A DNA stretch of 64,000 nucleotides from Mytilus trossulus. Taxonomy: Eukaryota > Mollusca > Bivalvia > Mytilida > Mytilidae. The position numbers and the translations under genes were made by a program. A model generated the notes under the pieces. That model worked only from the letters and a program-made list of their open reading frames with translations. It had not been told where the DNA came from and searched no databases. Positions within the stretch are counted from its first letter, which is position 1; the number at the start of each line of letters is the position of its first letter. Positions 1 through 12,022 of the stretch are shown one piece after another. The stretch is taken from positions 35,844,171 to 35,908,170 of the forward strand of contig NC_086383.1 of the NCBI RefSeq assembly GCF_036588685.1, read 5' to 3'.

Positions 1-3000
1 ACCTACATTGTACCTATTTCTTTAGAATAAATGCAAGTAACTGTTACTATACATTTTATTGTATTATATTATGGCATGTATGGTCTGAAATATAGTTTGG
101 AGATGAGTGAGGTTTTGGCAATTATAAGATTATTAGGCTATACCCCATTTACAAAGTCAGGCTAAATCATTGTAAATCATATACATGTACATGTACATGC
201 ATTTTAGTCACATTTTGCCAATTTACCCTTTTTTGTGTGTGATCATGGTGCTGGTTAACTCCCACAAAGTTTTAAGAGGTACATGTATTTACTAGTACTT
301 GTTTTGAGATGAAACATAGAAAGTGGAGGGGTTGGGTAATGATTTACAGTGTATAAAACATTTGTTTTAGTTCACTGTAGGTAACAATAAGTTACATCAT
401 TATTATTAGACACTTAATTTACTGCACTCTAATATCATTTGAATTCATTATCTCAATATAAATCTATCCTCCATAAAAAAAGATCATTTAAATTAAATTT
501 ATTTAGTATTACTATTACTTACTATTACTCCATGGTCTAGGGATCTTTCTGTTTTGGTCATGCCTGGATACTCCTGTTATTGCTCTTCCTTTTCACAGTG
601 GATAGAGGGTACATACACCATGTACACTGTTTTCTTTGATTTATTCCAATAAACAGGACACTGTGCCACACAGTCATAAGACAGTCAAGTGAAAAGCCAC
701 ACATACAAAAATGTCCTTAGAAGTTTATATCAAGTTATGTCATGCTTCATTTCTTGCTCATGCAGTCATGGACATTGACTATGTAATCTTGGTGCTTCTA
801 TTCAATGTATGAGTTGCAGTCTTATTGTCTGTCTAGCTGGTCTTCGTTGGAATGTTTTTGATCATGATACAGTCCTGATATTAAATTGAAAACTTCAACA
901 ACAAGACTTCTCAAGCTTCTTTACTGGCATCGGACTCGGTAGCATGGTATATATACACATCAACAAGGCATTGTTCATGACATGCCACTGGAAAAGTTGT
1001 GAAAGGACTCGCCTTTGTCTAAAAATGTTCTAAAATATTTCGACATCATGCACAGTAGAAGATATGGACTCCCGTAACAGTAAAAACGGAATAAAACTGT
1101 GTAATATCTAATAAAACACAGCAGATGCAAAATCTTTGCAAACAGGAAATGAGTAATTGTAAACATTGCAGTTCAGGGGTGAATTAAGAAAATATAGTCT
1201 TTATACTATTTATTCGTTTTAATTAAATAGGAACCACTCTGTATTTTCATAAAAAAAGATAGAAAATGGCATAGCTATGTTTAATTCTATTAAAATAACG
1301 CCTTTGGATGTTTTTCAGTCACATGGCAACTGTTGTTATGTAAGAGAAAGTTATGTTTCTTGGAAGGAGTTATCTCCCTTAGACCAGTTTGAATAAAAAA
1401 GAAATCAAATTTACTCAAAATCAGGACTAGGCTACATATTTTATTTTTTGATATTTTATAAAGAAAATTATCCTCTTTAGGTTGCATATAAACATTTTCC
1501 TTAAAACATCCGGTCTTAGGAGAAAATAGTGAAATTCTTACACTGCAATAAGTGGGGAAAGTTCATATTTGTCCAATATTCAATAAAGCACCAAGAAAAA
1601 TATACTGTGTTTAATGGTTTAATATTACAAATTTAGCTCTTACTTCACAATATCTTTCGGCACAAAAAGTATTGTGGATTTCTGTGATACAGTGTGTATC
1701 ACTATTTCATCATTTTGCATGATTCTTAGCCAGACTGCTACTTAATACAGTCTCAGTTAATATCATTAAGTAGATTTTAATTAAAAATTGATATGCCTGT
1801 ACCAAGCCAGGAACATGACAGTTGTTTGCCATTTGTTATGTTGTTTGATATAGTCTTACTTTTGATTTTATCAGGTTTCCTAGACTTTCCCCTTTTTGAA
1901 ATTACCTTTGAAATCGGTATGTTTTCTTCATCTGGTCTGTACACATGTACTTTTGAATATTGTGAAGTTCATAAAGCATCAGTATTCACATATTTTTTTA
2001 CAAAAGAACTAAACAACTCAAAATAAACAGAATGGCACATACTTTAATTTTAAAATATTGAGATGATACGTTTCATTTCACGAGTACCACAGATATGGTA
2101 TCAATACTGAACTGTTTATGCAAATATATATTCTCTGAATTATCGTAAGATAGATACGAGATAAAGAGCAGTCATCTTAATCATCGTCGATTGGCTTGGT
2201 CATTTCCATTTTTTGTGAAGCTGCTACCTTTTATTGATCATGAGTTACAAAATAATTAAACTTGAAATCGTCAAAATTGAAGGTATTACTTGTATTAGGG
2301 ATGACAGTGATGCACTTTTTCTTTTCATGGGTACCGTTTAATGTATCTATTATAAAGAATATGTATGTGGAAGAGAGAAACTTATATATATATTAGTACT
2401 TGTTTTGATTGATATTGACTACAATATTTTGACTTACAGGTTAATTAAGAATCCCAAGAATTCAGTAAACAACTAATATATTTACTGTTTAAATTATATA
2501 TCTATATATAGCAAGCTAGTGTTGAAACAAGTTTTCCCTAAATAAAGACCTTAACCAGATTTTTTCGGCATTTATTACAATATCTACTATGGAATTCCAT
2601 GTAATCTTGAACTTCATGAAAGGTTATTTGATATTCTGGGAGGGAAAGGTATTTTTGCAAAATTGACTATTCATTTGCATATGTTGCTACGCATCCTTAT
2701 TATTTTTCACTTTCATACACATTTATTTCCATTATTTTGTGTTGGAGTATATTCATTTTCATCCTGTATTGGGCAAAGTTGTTAATTTTCAGCTCTTACC
2801 ATGCCTTGATATTCATTTTCAATATCCTTCTGCTACACTCCCCCTCACTAAAAAATTAAATAATCGTCCCCAAAATAAGTTCTTTAAATGAAAAACAAAT
2901 TTACACCCATCGTGTTGATAATGCGAAAAAATATTATAAATATCAGTGAAAAGGATTTCACACCATAGTTGATATGTAAGTAAATGTGTGACTGTCATCT

Positions 3001-3112
3001 CTCAACCATATGAAATGACCAAGTTCGAAGATGGATTAAAAAAACGATACTTTTCAATTGAACAAACAGACAGAATAATAACAAATCACAACAAACAACA
3101 AACAACACAGAA
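1..3112. other. Intergenic, no gene recognised
   Basis: AT-rich sequence with only short chance ORFs. No splice-bounded coding segment with a recognisable family was found. The one repeat-like part is at about 1789-1945: it begins with a motif like ATGCCTGTACCAAGCCAGGA and has a diverged partner at 16723-16850. Confidence 0.5.
1789..1945. repeat. Dispersed repeat relic (ATGCCTGTACC family)
   Basis: This shares its opening motif (CCTGTAC-C/A-AG-C/T-CAGGAA) with 16723-16850. It resembles an abundant mussel dispersed repeat from memory. It falls inside a 77-codon ORF that I regard as chance. The family is not resolved. Confidence 0.35.
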
Positions 3113-3310
3113 ACCAGGTTCATAATTTGGTAGGAAAGACGCGTGTTTCGTCTACTAACAAGTCATCAGTGATGCACGAATAACAAAAGTAAAGGGCAAT
3201 ATAAAGTACGAACATGAAGAGCATCGTGGACCCAAAATTCCGAAAGGTTTTGTCTAATAAAGCTTAAGTTATCTATTCGTGGGTTCGAAAATCCTTAGTA
3301 TTTCGCATAA
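3113..3310 (-). repeat. Degenerate retrozyme copy
   Basis: A diverged copy of the 355-bp ribozyme repeat. It keeps the order of landmarks: GACGCGTGTTTCGTCTAC, then the CATCAGTGATGC block, then GAAGAGCATCGTGGACCC, then a GAAAATCCTTAGTATTTCG block. On the minus strand the CUGAUGA and GAAAC core words survive, but the stem II arms no longer pair. The ribozyme is predicted inactive. Confidence 0.7.
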
Positions 3311-3596
3311 TTCAAAGTTATGTAAACAGATAATCTATATATATATCACCATATTAAGGAAATTTTATGTCAACACAGAAATGCAGACTCCTAGATATAC
3401 ATTATTATAGTTACTGTACAAAAATTGGAACATGCTTTGTGCTTTAGAGGTAACAGCAGAAAACAACTTATACTTTTTAGAGAAATGTATACTAAGTGTA
3501 CATTATAGCAACTACTTTCCTAAAAAGTGACACCGTTGTATTCAAATTGTTGATACAAAAGATAATGTATAACTTTAGTAACTTCAACCATAAACA

Positions 3597-3802
3597 TAAT
3601 GATTAAAATGTTGTATAATTGTATTTCAAGAAATTTATACATATTATTATGATATATACATATATACAAGCAGCTGGTTGCTAACCTGGGCAATCAGTGG
3701 AATATTACAGAATGCACCAAGAAAAGCTTGGTTTCTTGGTGTAACAATGTATCAAGCATATTTGATGAATAAATATATAATGTTGTTAAAAAAAAAAAAA
3801 AA
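3597..3802 (+). mobile_element. Short retroposed insertion with A-tail and TSD
   Basis: About 205 bp ending in a run of about 16 A. It is flanked by direct repeats: ACTTCAACCATAAACA at 3581-3596 and ACTTCAACCATCAACA at 3803-3818, one mismatch in 16. An A-tail plus a target-site duplication is the signature of target-primed reverse transcription. I do not recognise the body. It could be a 5'-truncated LINE 3' end or a retroposed transcript; AATAAA lies shortly before the tail. Confidence 0.65.
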
Positions 3803-4030
3803 ACTTCAACCATCAACAATTTCCTCATGAATATTTTGAATTTTGATAGCATTGAATAATATTTGTATTTAAATTTCCGGATGTCAGAATATTTACTCTC
3901 GCATTCGTTGTGGAGTTCAAAAATCGTAATAATAAATGCACTCCAAAAACTCGAAATTGCCGTCGAATTTTTAAAAAAGTAGATTAATCGGTAGTGTTTT
4001 CAGCGAAAAAATATTATATCATAAATATTA

Positions 4031-4046
4031 AGAAAAAAGGGGTATC
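4031..4046. repeat. Target-site duplication, left (LINE)
   Basis: AGAAAAAAGGGGTATC, repeated exactly at 11482-11497 just after the A-tail of the LINE. It defines the element's 5' edge as 4047. Confidence 0.9.
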
Positions 4047-4261
4047 GTTTCGAACGCGCCCATGCCATAACTACGGTAGGCAGAGCTCCTCGAAAAAAAT
4101 CAGATTTTGACATTTAATGAAGTGATTCTTAATAGTTTTTGAACGTATCTTCAACAGAATATACAATATTCCTTTCGTAGCTAAGTTTTAGTGGCGATTT
4201 AATGTACATTGATGTGAATATTGAGATATTCAAAGTCTAGAAGTCGTCTCAATTTTTCAAA

Positions 4262-5492
4262 ATGGCGGATGGAAATGTAGATCCAAAAAGTTCGACCAAG
4301 TCTTATGCTGAAGCAGTTTCTCCTAAAGACAAACCGTCAAATGATCAGTCAGTAAGTGAAGTTAAACCAATCTTCATCTTGGAACAAGACTTATTTGGTT
4401 CTAATAAGCCCTCACAAGACCAGTACCTCACTCATCTCGAGCTATACAGATCTGTTGAACATCTTGTAGACCCCAGTCATTTGAAAGCTTTACAAAGGGT
4501 TAGGGGATTATGGAGATTATATTTTGACAATCAGGAAGACCGGGATAAAACACTCACAAATGGTCTTGTTATTCGTAAAAAGCTAATACAAACATATGCT
4601 AGAAATCCCAAAACTGCTGAAAATGAAGATCCTAACAATGTTCGAGTAAGAATAAAAAAATATACCTTGCTCAGCAGATGACGGTCAAATTCAAAGAGCC
4701 CTTGAATTTAATCACTGTGTAGTACATACATTATTTCGTGAAAGGCTACGAGTCGATGGACGCGTAACAAATTGTCAGACTGGCGATCGCATTGCAATAT
4801 GTGACCCAATACCAAATCATTTGCCAAAAACTTTATTCATAGGTAAATACAAAGCAGTGGTACTCCATCGAGGTCAAGTTGACACCCGTACAAACATTAA
4901 ATGCAATAAATGTCTACAAGAGGGACATAAATCTTATGAATGCCCAAACGATTGGGTGTGTCGCACATGTGGTGGCAGCGGTCATAAAGCAAGCTATTGC
5001 ACTACTTGCCCAGATGATTGGGTATGTCAGACATGCGGGAAGTCCGGTCATACAGCAAAATACTGTAATGCAGACTCCGATTCTTCTAGTGAAGATAGCC
5101 AATCTGAATCAGAATCAGATTCAGACATTCCCACACATCCAGAAAGCTGTCAAAAGGATGCGTCACAAACAACCCAAGCAGCTGAAGCAGAACAAAAAAC
5201 GCCTAGCTTTACTTTTAACAAACAGGCAAGCAACAATCTTGAAGATCATTCAAACCTAAGTGAAAAAAAGGAAAAACGACATGTCAAAAAGGCTAAACGA
5301 GCAAAAAATAAAAAGGACAAACAAAATTCAAATAAAGATCAGCCGAGCATGGAACGCTTCCTAGCAGAAGCCTTTAGAACTCCATCAAATAAAACCAATG
5401 AAGAGAAAAAAACACGTACTAAACAAACAGCAAGTACTCCTACTGATGAGCTTCACAAGAGACAAGAACCTGTGAAAAAAACAAAATCCTAA
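4262..5492 (+). pseudogene. LINE ORF1, nucleic-acid-binding protein, one frameshift
   Basis: ORF1 of the LINE. It starts at ATG 4262 (context AAAATGGCGG) and is about 410 codons once a frame change is allowed for. The N-terminal half (to about residue 130) contains an RRM-like stretch around GLWRLYFDNQEDRDKTL. The frame closes at 4681, but downstream coding continues in the +1 frame through three CCHC zinc knuckles of spacing C-x2-C-x4-H-x4-C (starting CNKC, CRTC and CQTC, at about 4900-5066). A Ser/Asp/Glu-rich acidic tract and a Lys-rich tail follow, with the stop at 5490-5492. The simplest cause is one extra A in the A7 run at about 4653-4659. Programmed +1 shifting is a less likely alternative. 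In LINEs this protein coats the element RNA and acts as a chaperone in the RNP. Function here is inferred from domain content. Confidence 0.85.
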
Positions 5493-5528
5493 GCTCATCT
5501 TAATTATAACTATCAACTACAAATCTTC

Positions 5529-6389
5529 ATGTGTTTTAAATTTTATATATTGTATATATTTCTTTGTTTACTTTGTATTATAAACATAGACTGTGTTTAT
5601 CAAGTGAACAAAATTGTAATTTGTGAATGTGATGTCTATATTGTAGATAGCATACATTCAAAAGAGAAATATCAAAATAGTTGTTTATTTAAAAATGTAG
5701 TAAATACAGCATATATGAAATTATTTGTAAATGAAAAATGTATAGACTATGAATATAAAGATGGTAAATCTGCTTGGATAAAAAATATTGTTCCATGCAC
5801 ATCTAAAACGAAATGCAGTATTCATAGGCACACTTTAATCCTTTGTCATAATATATTCTTGGAATCAAGTAAAAAACAGCCAGTCTTGAAGTATAAAAGT
5901 ACAGTTTCGGTAAATGACATTCATCCGATGTTCTTTTCTTCAGGATACGAACATATTTCTACACAGTTACTTTTTATAAACATTAAAGAAACAGCCAAAA
6001 ATATCCAACTGTTCTTGAACTTAGATATCACACACTTCTTCGTTGTGCACATATTTCCAAAATTAAGCACTTCTAGTAAAGTCATTTGGCTAACAACATT
6101 CTGTGACACGATTAATTCCATATCTGTAAAAAAATATAAAAGTTGTAAATACAAAAGAACCACCCGCGCTATCAAAATTACAGTAAATGACAATGCTAAT
6201 GTTTACAAAATACAAGACGTTTTCAGAAAGTCAGTAATGAAACTAAAAATAGAAATTAACTTTACCTGTGCTATTTATAGGTCTAAAAATAACTACGTGT
6301 TTATCTTGGTCACGATACATAGAACAGGTTTATACATTTTGCTAGATTTAAATAAATCGTTTAAGAGATCAACAATTAAACTTCTTTAA
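5529..6389 (+). CDS. Extra LINE ORF of unknown function with predicted signal peptide
   Basis: An uninterrupted 286-codon ORF packed between ORF1 (36 nt upstream) and ORF2 (start 7 nt downstream), on the same strand and with the same AT-rich codon use. I recognise no domain. Residues 1-22 look like a signal peptide: MCFK, then a hydrophobic run YILYIFLCLLCIINI, then DC. About eleven cysteines follow (22, 32, 34, 52, 71, 90, 96, 106, 192, 206, 247), in a lysine-rich protein with two hydrophobic stretches (about 146-176 and 256-273). The open length, tight spacing and placement argue that it belongs to the element and is not captured by chance. A protein entering the secretory pathway is unusual for a LINE. 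The signal peptide and topology are read by eye; the function is unknown. Confidence 0.7.
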   Translation: MCFKFYILYIFLCLLCIINIDCVYQVNKIVICECDVYIVDSIHSKEKYQNSCLFKNVVNTAYMKLFVNEKCIDYEYKDGKSAWIKNIVPCTSKTKCSIHRHTLILCHNIFLESSKKQPVLKYKSTVSVNDIHPMFFSSGYEHISTQLLFINIKETAKNIQLFLNLDITHFFVVHIFPKLSTSSKVIWLTTFCDTINSISVKKYKSCKYKRTTRAIKITVNDNANVYKIQDVFRKSVMKLKIEINFTCAIYRSKNNYVFILVTIHRTGLYILLDLNKSFKRSTIKLL

Positions 6390-6396
6390 TACTATA

Positions 6397-9300
6397 ATGA
6401 AAACAAAAAACTTCCACATTTGCTCACTTAATTGTCAAGGTTTAGCGAGAAAGGAAAAGCGCTTTAGATTATTCTCTTGGTTTCAACAGCAGAAATGCGA
6501 CATTTTAATGGCACAAGAAACTCACTTGTCAAAAAAATTGATAAAGCAAATTAACAATGAATTCAATGGCAAACATCTTCACAGCCTAGGCACAACAAAT
6601 TCAAGGGGAGTTTCTTACTTTATTAATAAATCACTAGACTTTAAATTAATTAATGAATTTTGTGATAAAGAAGGGAGAATTATTATAATTAATATAGAAA
6701 TTCAAGATAAGATTTTTACCTTAGTAAACTTGTATGCACCTAATGAAGTTCATGCAAGAAACCAATTTTATAAAAAAGTAAGTAAATTAATTGAAGAACA
6801 CACTCTTGGTGCTCTAATAGTAGGGGGAGATATGAATGATTTACTCTCAGCTTTAGATACAAAGAACAATAAATTACATAAAAAGTTAAAAAAGCCAGTC
6901 AATGGTTTAAAACAATTAATTAAAACACATAAATTGATAGACATTTGGAGACAATTAAATAAAGATAAAAAACAATTCACATGGAAAAGAAAAAATTCTA
7001 CAAATGAAGCTAGTAGAATAGACTTCTTTATAATATGCACACAAGCACGCCTAAGTACTGTATCTGCTGATATCAGGCCTGCACAAATTTCATTCACAGA
7101 CCACATGGCTATTTCGCTTAAATTAGACATTTATGCAAATAATCGGGGTAAAGGATATTTTAAAATGAATAACAGTATATTGACTGATACTCAGTACAAT
7201 AAACTAATAAATAAGTTAATTGAAAAGTATGAGCAAAATTTTAATCTTACAAATGTACTAAATCAGTGGGACCTGCTAAAAACTGACATAAGAGAGTCTA
7301 CTATCCAATACTGTAAATCAAAAGCCAGAGAAAGGAAAAATATAATTTTAATAATGGAAAACAAACTAAATCTTTTAAATGAAAGATTAGACAAATTACC
7401 TGATAGGAAAAATAATGAACTTTTTAATCAAATAAAAAATTTAGAAAAAGATTTAGAAGAGATATACTCTTTTAAAGCCAAAGGAGCCCAAGTTAGATCA
7501 AGAATAAAATGGGTAGAGGAAGGGGAAAAAAATACTACTGTTAAAGTACTTTAATTCGTGGGTATCAATTTTCGTGGTTTGAGCAATATTTACATGTTCG
7601 TGGGTTTTTAAATTCGTGGATTTTAGTTTTCTTGAGAAAAAAAAAACATTATAAAAAAGAAGGTTACAAATTGTCTTGATTGAAGGAAATTACAAAGTAA
7701 ACATTGACCGTGAAAATCGTAGTGATAACACTAATTATCCCACGATAAAAAGATCAACAGACTAAGGACCATCAAAGGTGTTAATGAGGCCATAAACATG
7801 TCACCTTAAGAAAACAGTAACATAAACAAATGCCATAAACGTAAACTGAATTGTCAAATATTTCTTATCAAAATCAAGCACAGCATGACATTATTATTTC
7901 CCATATGTACGAGAACAATGAGTATATAAAATGAACACTTTATCATACTAGCATATCAATACCGGAAATCTGACTTTTATTGATCAAAATATGTTTTATG
8001 AGAATTAAAAGATCAAAAGTTGTGCAGTTAAGGTTATTAAAGATTAAATGGGTATAATCTTGCATGCGGTTGTAGTTCTGTGACTGCCATTAAAGTATTC
8101 TCAGATTTGGCGTTATTCAATATATTCTCTAGATCATAACAGTATTCAAACATTCCGATGGGGATCTGTCCGTGTCTTTGATTTGGACAATGGTTGTTTT
8201 ATTTCGTTGGACACTTAAATTCGTGGATAAAGTCATCCACGAAAACCACGAAAATTGGAACCCCACGAATAAAAGTACTTTCACAGTAAGTACTTTTTAT
8301 CTCTAGAAAAAAATAGACAGGCTAAAAAATCTATTAATAAATTAATGACCCAAACCGGTGAGGTTACTGTTGATCAAAGTGAAATTTTAGATGTAAGTAA
8401 AGAGTATTATAAATCTCTGTACAAAAGTACATGTCCCGAAACTGAAATTTTAAAGACATACATAGAAAATACCCCCATTGATCATTCTTTAACTCCTTGT
8501 GAAAGCAAACAAGTGGATGGTAAATTAACTTCAGAAGAGCTAACATCTTCTATTTATAATATGAAACTAAATAAGACTCCAGGCAAAGATGGCTTAACAG
8601 TTGAGTTTTATCGACAATTTTGGCCAAATTTAAAACATATTGTATTGAATGTTTCTAACACATGTTATGATAATGAAACTTTATCTGAGACCCAAAAGAT
8701 TGGGATAATATCATTGATTTTCAAAAAAAATGACCCTTTGTCCTTAGATAATTACCGTCCAATTACTTTATTGAATACTGATGTAAAACTTATTACATAT
8801 ACTTTAGCACAAAGACTAAAAAAAATCTTACCCCTAATTATACATAGAGATCAAAATGGTTATGTTAAAAATCGATATATAGGATTTAACGTACGCCAAA
8901 TTCAAGATATTATAGATTATGCTGAAAACTTTAATATTGATGGAGCTATACTATTTATTGACTTTTCTAAAGCGTTCGATTCACTCGAATGGGACTTTAT
9001 GCTGGAATCATTAAAAAAATTTGGATTTAATAAGTCTTTTCAAAAGTGGGTCAAAACACTTTACCATGATATAAAAGGATGTATTTTAAATAACGGGTGG
9101 ATTTCTGAAACCTTCGGGATTCAACGGGGAATTCGACAAGGATGCCCTTTAAGCGCGTTATTGTTTGTTTTATCAGTTGAAATACTGGCTTGTAGGATAA
9201 GGGATAATAATGATCTAAAAGGGATACAAATAAAAATTGATAAAAATACTCACAGCCTAAAAATCTCACAGCTAGCAGATGATACAACTCTCTTTCTAAG

Positions 9301-10942
9301 ATCTAAAAATGAAATAAAAAATGCACTTAATTTAATAGAAACTTTTGGATCTTTTTCAGGGCTTAAACTTAATAGAAATAAAACAGAAGGTATATGGTTA
9401 GGTAAACTAAAACACTGCAAAGACAAATTTGAAAGTATCAATTGGAAAGATAAGGTGAAAAGTCTTGGCATTTATTTTGGCCTGAACAAAAAAGAATGTG
9501 AAACACTAAATATAGAAAGACAGTTTGAAAAATCTGAAAGGATACTAAATGATTGGAAGAAAAGAAAATTGAGTATGATAGGAAAAATAACTATAATTAA
9601 AACACTACTTATTCCCAATATAACATACGTTGCTTCATTGATAAATCTAAGCAGTGAAATTATTAGTCAATTTAAAAAAATCTTATTTAATTTTTTATGG
9701 GAAGGTGGTAGCGAGAAAGTTAAACGCTCAGTGTTAAGAAAAGATTATATTGAAGGGGGACTAAAAATGACAGATATTGACGCATACATTGAGGCTATTA
9801 AAATAAATTGGGTTAAAAGATTAACTGATGAAACTTGTGCTAACTGGAAAATCATACCTACTTTTTATTTTAGAGAGTTTGGGGAAAATAATTTAATATT
9901 TAAAATGAATCTTAATACTCATAAGTCACTAGAAAACCTTAAAAACTTACCTACATTTTACTTTGAAATTTTGAAATGTTGGATTAAAAATGGAGGAGGA
10001 AAGACAAAAGTACCTGATAATTATAGAGATATAAGAAAGCAAGTTATTTGGGGAAACCGATATATAAAAACAGGTGGTAAAAGTTTATATTATAGTCATT
10101 GGGTAAAAGAAAACATAATTTTTGTAAATGATGTAATTGATGATAAAGGAGAAATTTCTCATAAAATATTAGATAAACTTGAAAAGAAACAAAATTGGAT
10201 CGCCGAAATATGTTCCCTTCAGAAAGCTTTACCCAAAAGTTGGATCCAAAAATTAAAGAGCAATATATCAAAACATACTAAAATCAACATAACACAAGAC
10301 ATTAAAATGTTAAGTAATGGATTGTATTACGATCTAGACAAAATTAAGTTTAAAGAAATTTATAATATTATTATCAGGTCAAATAAAGAGCTTCCAGTAG
10401 GTTTTTGCTCATGGAAAAACCAACTATCAGGTGAAAATGTTATATATTTCATTAAGAAAAATTTATCTTTCACCTTTCTTTTTTTAAAAGATAATAGATT
10501 AAAAATGTTTAGATGGAAATTACTGCATAATATTTTAGCTATTAACCATAATCTGTATCGCTGGAAAGTAGTTAATAGTGAAAACTGTGAACTATGTTCT
10601 AAATCTGATAGCTATAATCATTTTTTCTTTGAATGCACATGGGTAAAAAATTATTGGACATTACTACACAAAATATTTATGTATCTTAATATTGGGCAAC
10701 ATGTTTTTTGTCTACAAAATCTTGTAGTAGGGTACAAAATTGAAGATGTGGATTATCATGTACTTAATCATATTATAACAATTGTTTGCTTTGTGATTTA
10801 TAAATGTTTTTATTTATCAGAAAAGAGAACCAAATATGTAAATATGATGTCAGTCCTAAAAAGCGAAATTGATATACAAATTTTATATCATCCGGAAAAT
10901 TCCTTTTTGAGAAAATTTCAAAGAAAAATTTTAGAAAATTGA
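6397..10942 (+). pseudogene. LINE ORF2: endonuclease-reverse transcriptase, interrupted by a MITE
   Basis: The N-terminal APE-like endonuclease has LNCQGL (about residue 11), AQETHL with Glu41, NLYAPN (111), GGDMND with Asp145/Asn147, RIDF with Asp209, and TDH at 234-236 (usually SDH). The frame continues to the linker KWVEEGEKNT, where a 749-bp MITE inserts at a TA (7536-7537). Coding resumes at 8289 with KYFLSLEKNRQ. The RT follows: KTPGKDGL, NYRPITLLNTDVKL, FIDFSKAFD, GIRQGCPLS and LADD (coding bases about 9272-9283; usual Y/FADD). Near the C-terminus is a WKLLHN segment and a C-x2-C-x8-H-x4-C motif, typical of L1/Tx1 elements. Removing the MITE and one TA restores the frame, so the insertion is the only visible lesion. 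The protein nicks target DNA and copies the element RNA in place. Confidence 0.92.
7538..8286. mobile_element. MITE with about 40-bp TIRs and TA duplication (Tc1/mariner-like)
   Basis: The 749-bp insertion begins CTGTTAAAGTACTTTAATTC and ends with the inverse of CTGTGAAAGTACTTTTATTC. Inverted similarity continues through CGTGG...TTTTCGTGG for about 40 bp. TA sits at both ends (7536-7537, 8287-8288), and deleting the element plus one TA rejoins LINE ORF2 in frame. There is no transposase ORF. A TA duplication suggests mobilisation by a Tc1/mariner-type transposase (inference). Confidence 0.9.
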
Positions 10943-11481
10943 TTCTCTGGCTGTCATATAATATCTACAGTTGATTGACCTGCATTTTTGAGAATCACAA
11001 AAATGTCATTGAAATAAAAAGAAGACAAATTTCTAACGAAATTGCTTTTTAATTTTTTGTTTGATTATCATATATAGTATATCATTCAATGTTTAGCGTA
11101 CTTGAAAAATAAGACACTATCTAAAAACTACCATAATTCAATTATACTGACCTCTTAATCCGATCGAAACCATGCTCTTTCACTTTCGATTAATCCAAAA
11201 CTAAAAGCTAAACAAAAGACGGTCAAAGTTCCGTTTTTCTTTTCATTGTAAAGTAAAGTACATATTGTAGACAGCTATTACTCTGTTAATTGTAACTAAC
11301 ACGCAATACTACAAGTATGTAAAATTATAAAAAGTTTACCAATAAAATCCCCTGGTTTTATTGGTAATTAACCATACAGGGCAGAACCTTAATGCCATTG
11401 TTGTAACATTAAGGAGATTTGTTAACAACTATTATAGTAAAATAAAGTATCTGAAGTTGTAAATAAAAAAAAAAAAAAAAA
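10943..11481 (+). other. LINE 3' UTR and A-tail
   Basis: Non-coding 3' end of the LINE, finishing in GTAAAT plus a run of about 17 A at 11465-11481, followed at once by the right target-site duplication (11482-11497). Confidence 0.85.
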
Positions 11482-11497
11482 AGAAAAAAGGGGTATC
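11482..11497. repeat. Target-site duplication, right (LINE)
   Basis: AGAAAAAAGGGGTATC, identical to 4031-4046. Confidence 0.9.
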
Positions 11498-12022
11498 AAA
11501 CTCAACGATTCATAGATCTGATGGTCACATACCAACCTTAAAAGTCGTAAACGTCTCAATAAAATGTGTGTATGGTGGTGTTATAGGTGTAATATGTTAT
11601 GGTGTAACAGTGTATGATGCATCGGGAATAGTATGTGTTTCATTGTGAATTTTGACTTGCTTTTAAAATTTAGTTCGTTTGATTTAAGATGTATTGTCAA
11701 TAACTCAAAACAAGTTAAATTGAAGGTAATTGTGTATGGTACAAATTGTGTATGAGTAAGATTTGAAAGAAAAAAAAGTAAATGATTAAAGGTGTAAGGG
11801 GTTGGGGAAGGGGGTTGTAGGCTGTAATGTTTCTGATGCATGATCGAATGATGTACGGTATACTTTGGACGTTAACACCATTCGAGGACTGTACAATGAT
11901 AAGTGTTACACACTGTATATTATTATCGTACTCACTAAATTTGGCTTTTTTAAGGTCCTTTTTGGTCATAAAGCTCTTCAACTGTTTCGGTTCTTATACA
12001 TCCTTGGCTTTCGAATATTTGG

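Larger units (their letters stand above)
4047..11481 (+). mobile_element. Full-length L1/Tx1-type LINE retrotransposon
   Basis: A non-LTR retrotransposon bounded by identical 16-bp target-site duplications and ending in a run of about 17 A. In order it has a 215-bp 5' UTR, ORF1 with three CCHC knuckles (4262-5492), an extra secretory-looking ORF (5529-6389), ORF2 with APE-type endonuclease, RT and a C-terminal CCHC segment (6397-10942, split by a MITE), and a 3' UTR of about 520 bp. Gaps between the ORFs are only 36 and 7 nt. The RT motifs and C-terminal CCHC fit the L1/Tx1 group, and no RNase H was seen. Visible damage is one frameshift in ORF1 and one MITE insertion in ORF2, so the insertion looks fairly young. 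The strand is defined by the ORFs and A-tail. Confidence 0.93.

Noticed and set aside
4653..4659. Programmed ribosomal frameshift in LINE ORF1
   Set aside because: No supporting structure was identified downstream, and a single-base run-length change is simpler; left as a check in the findings.
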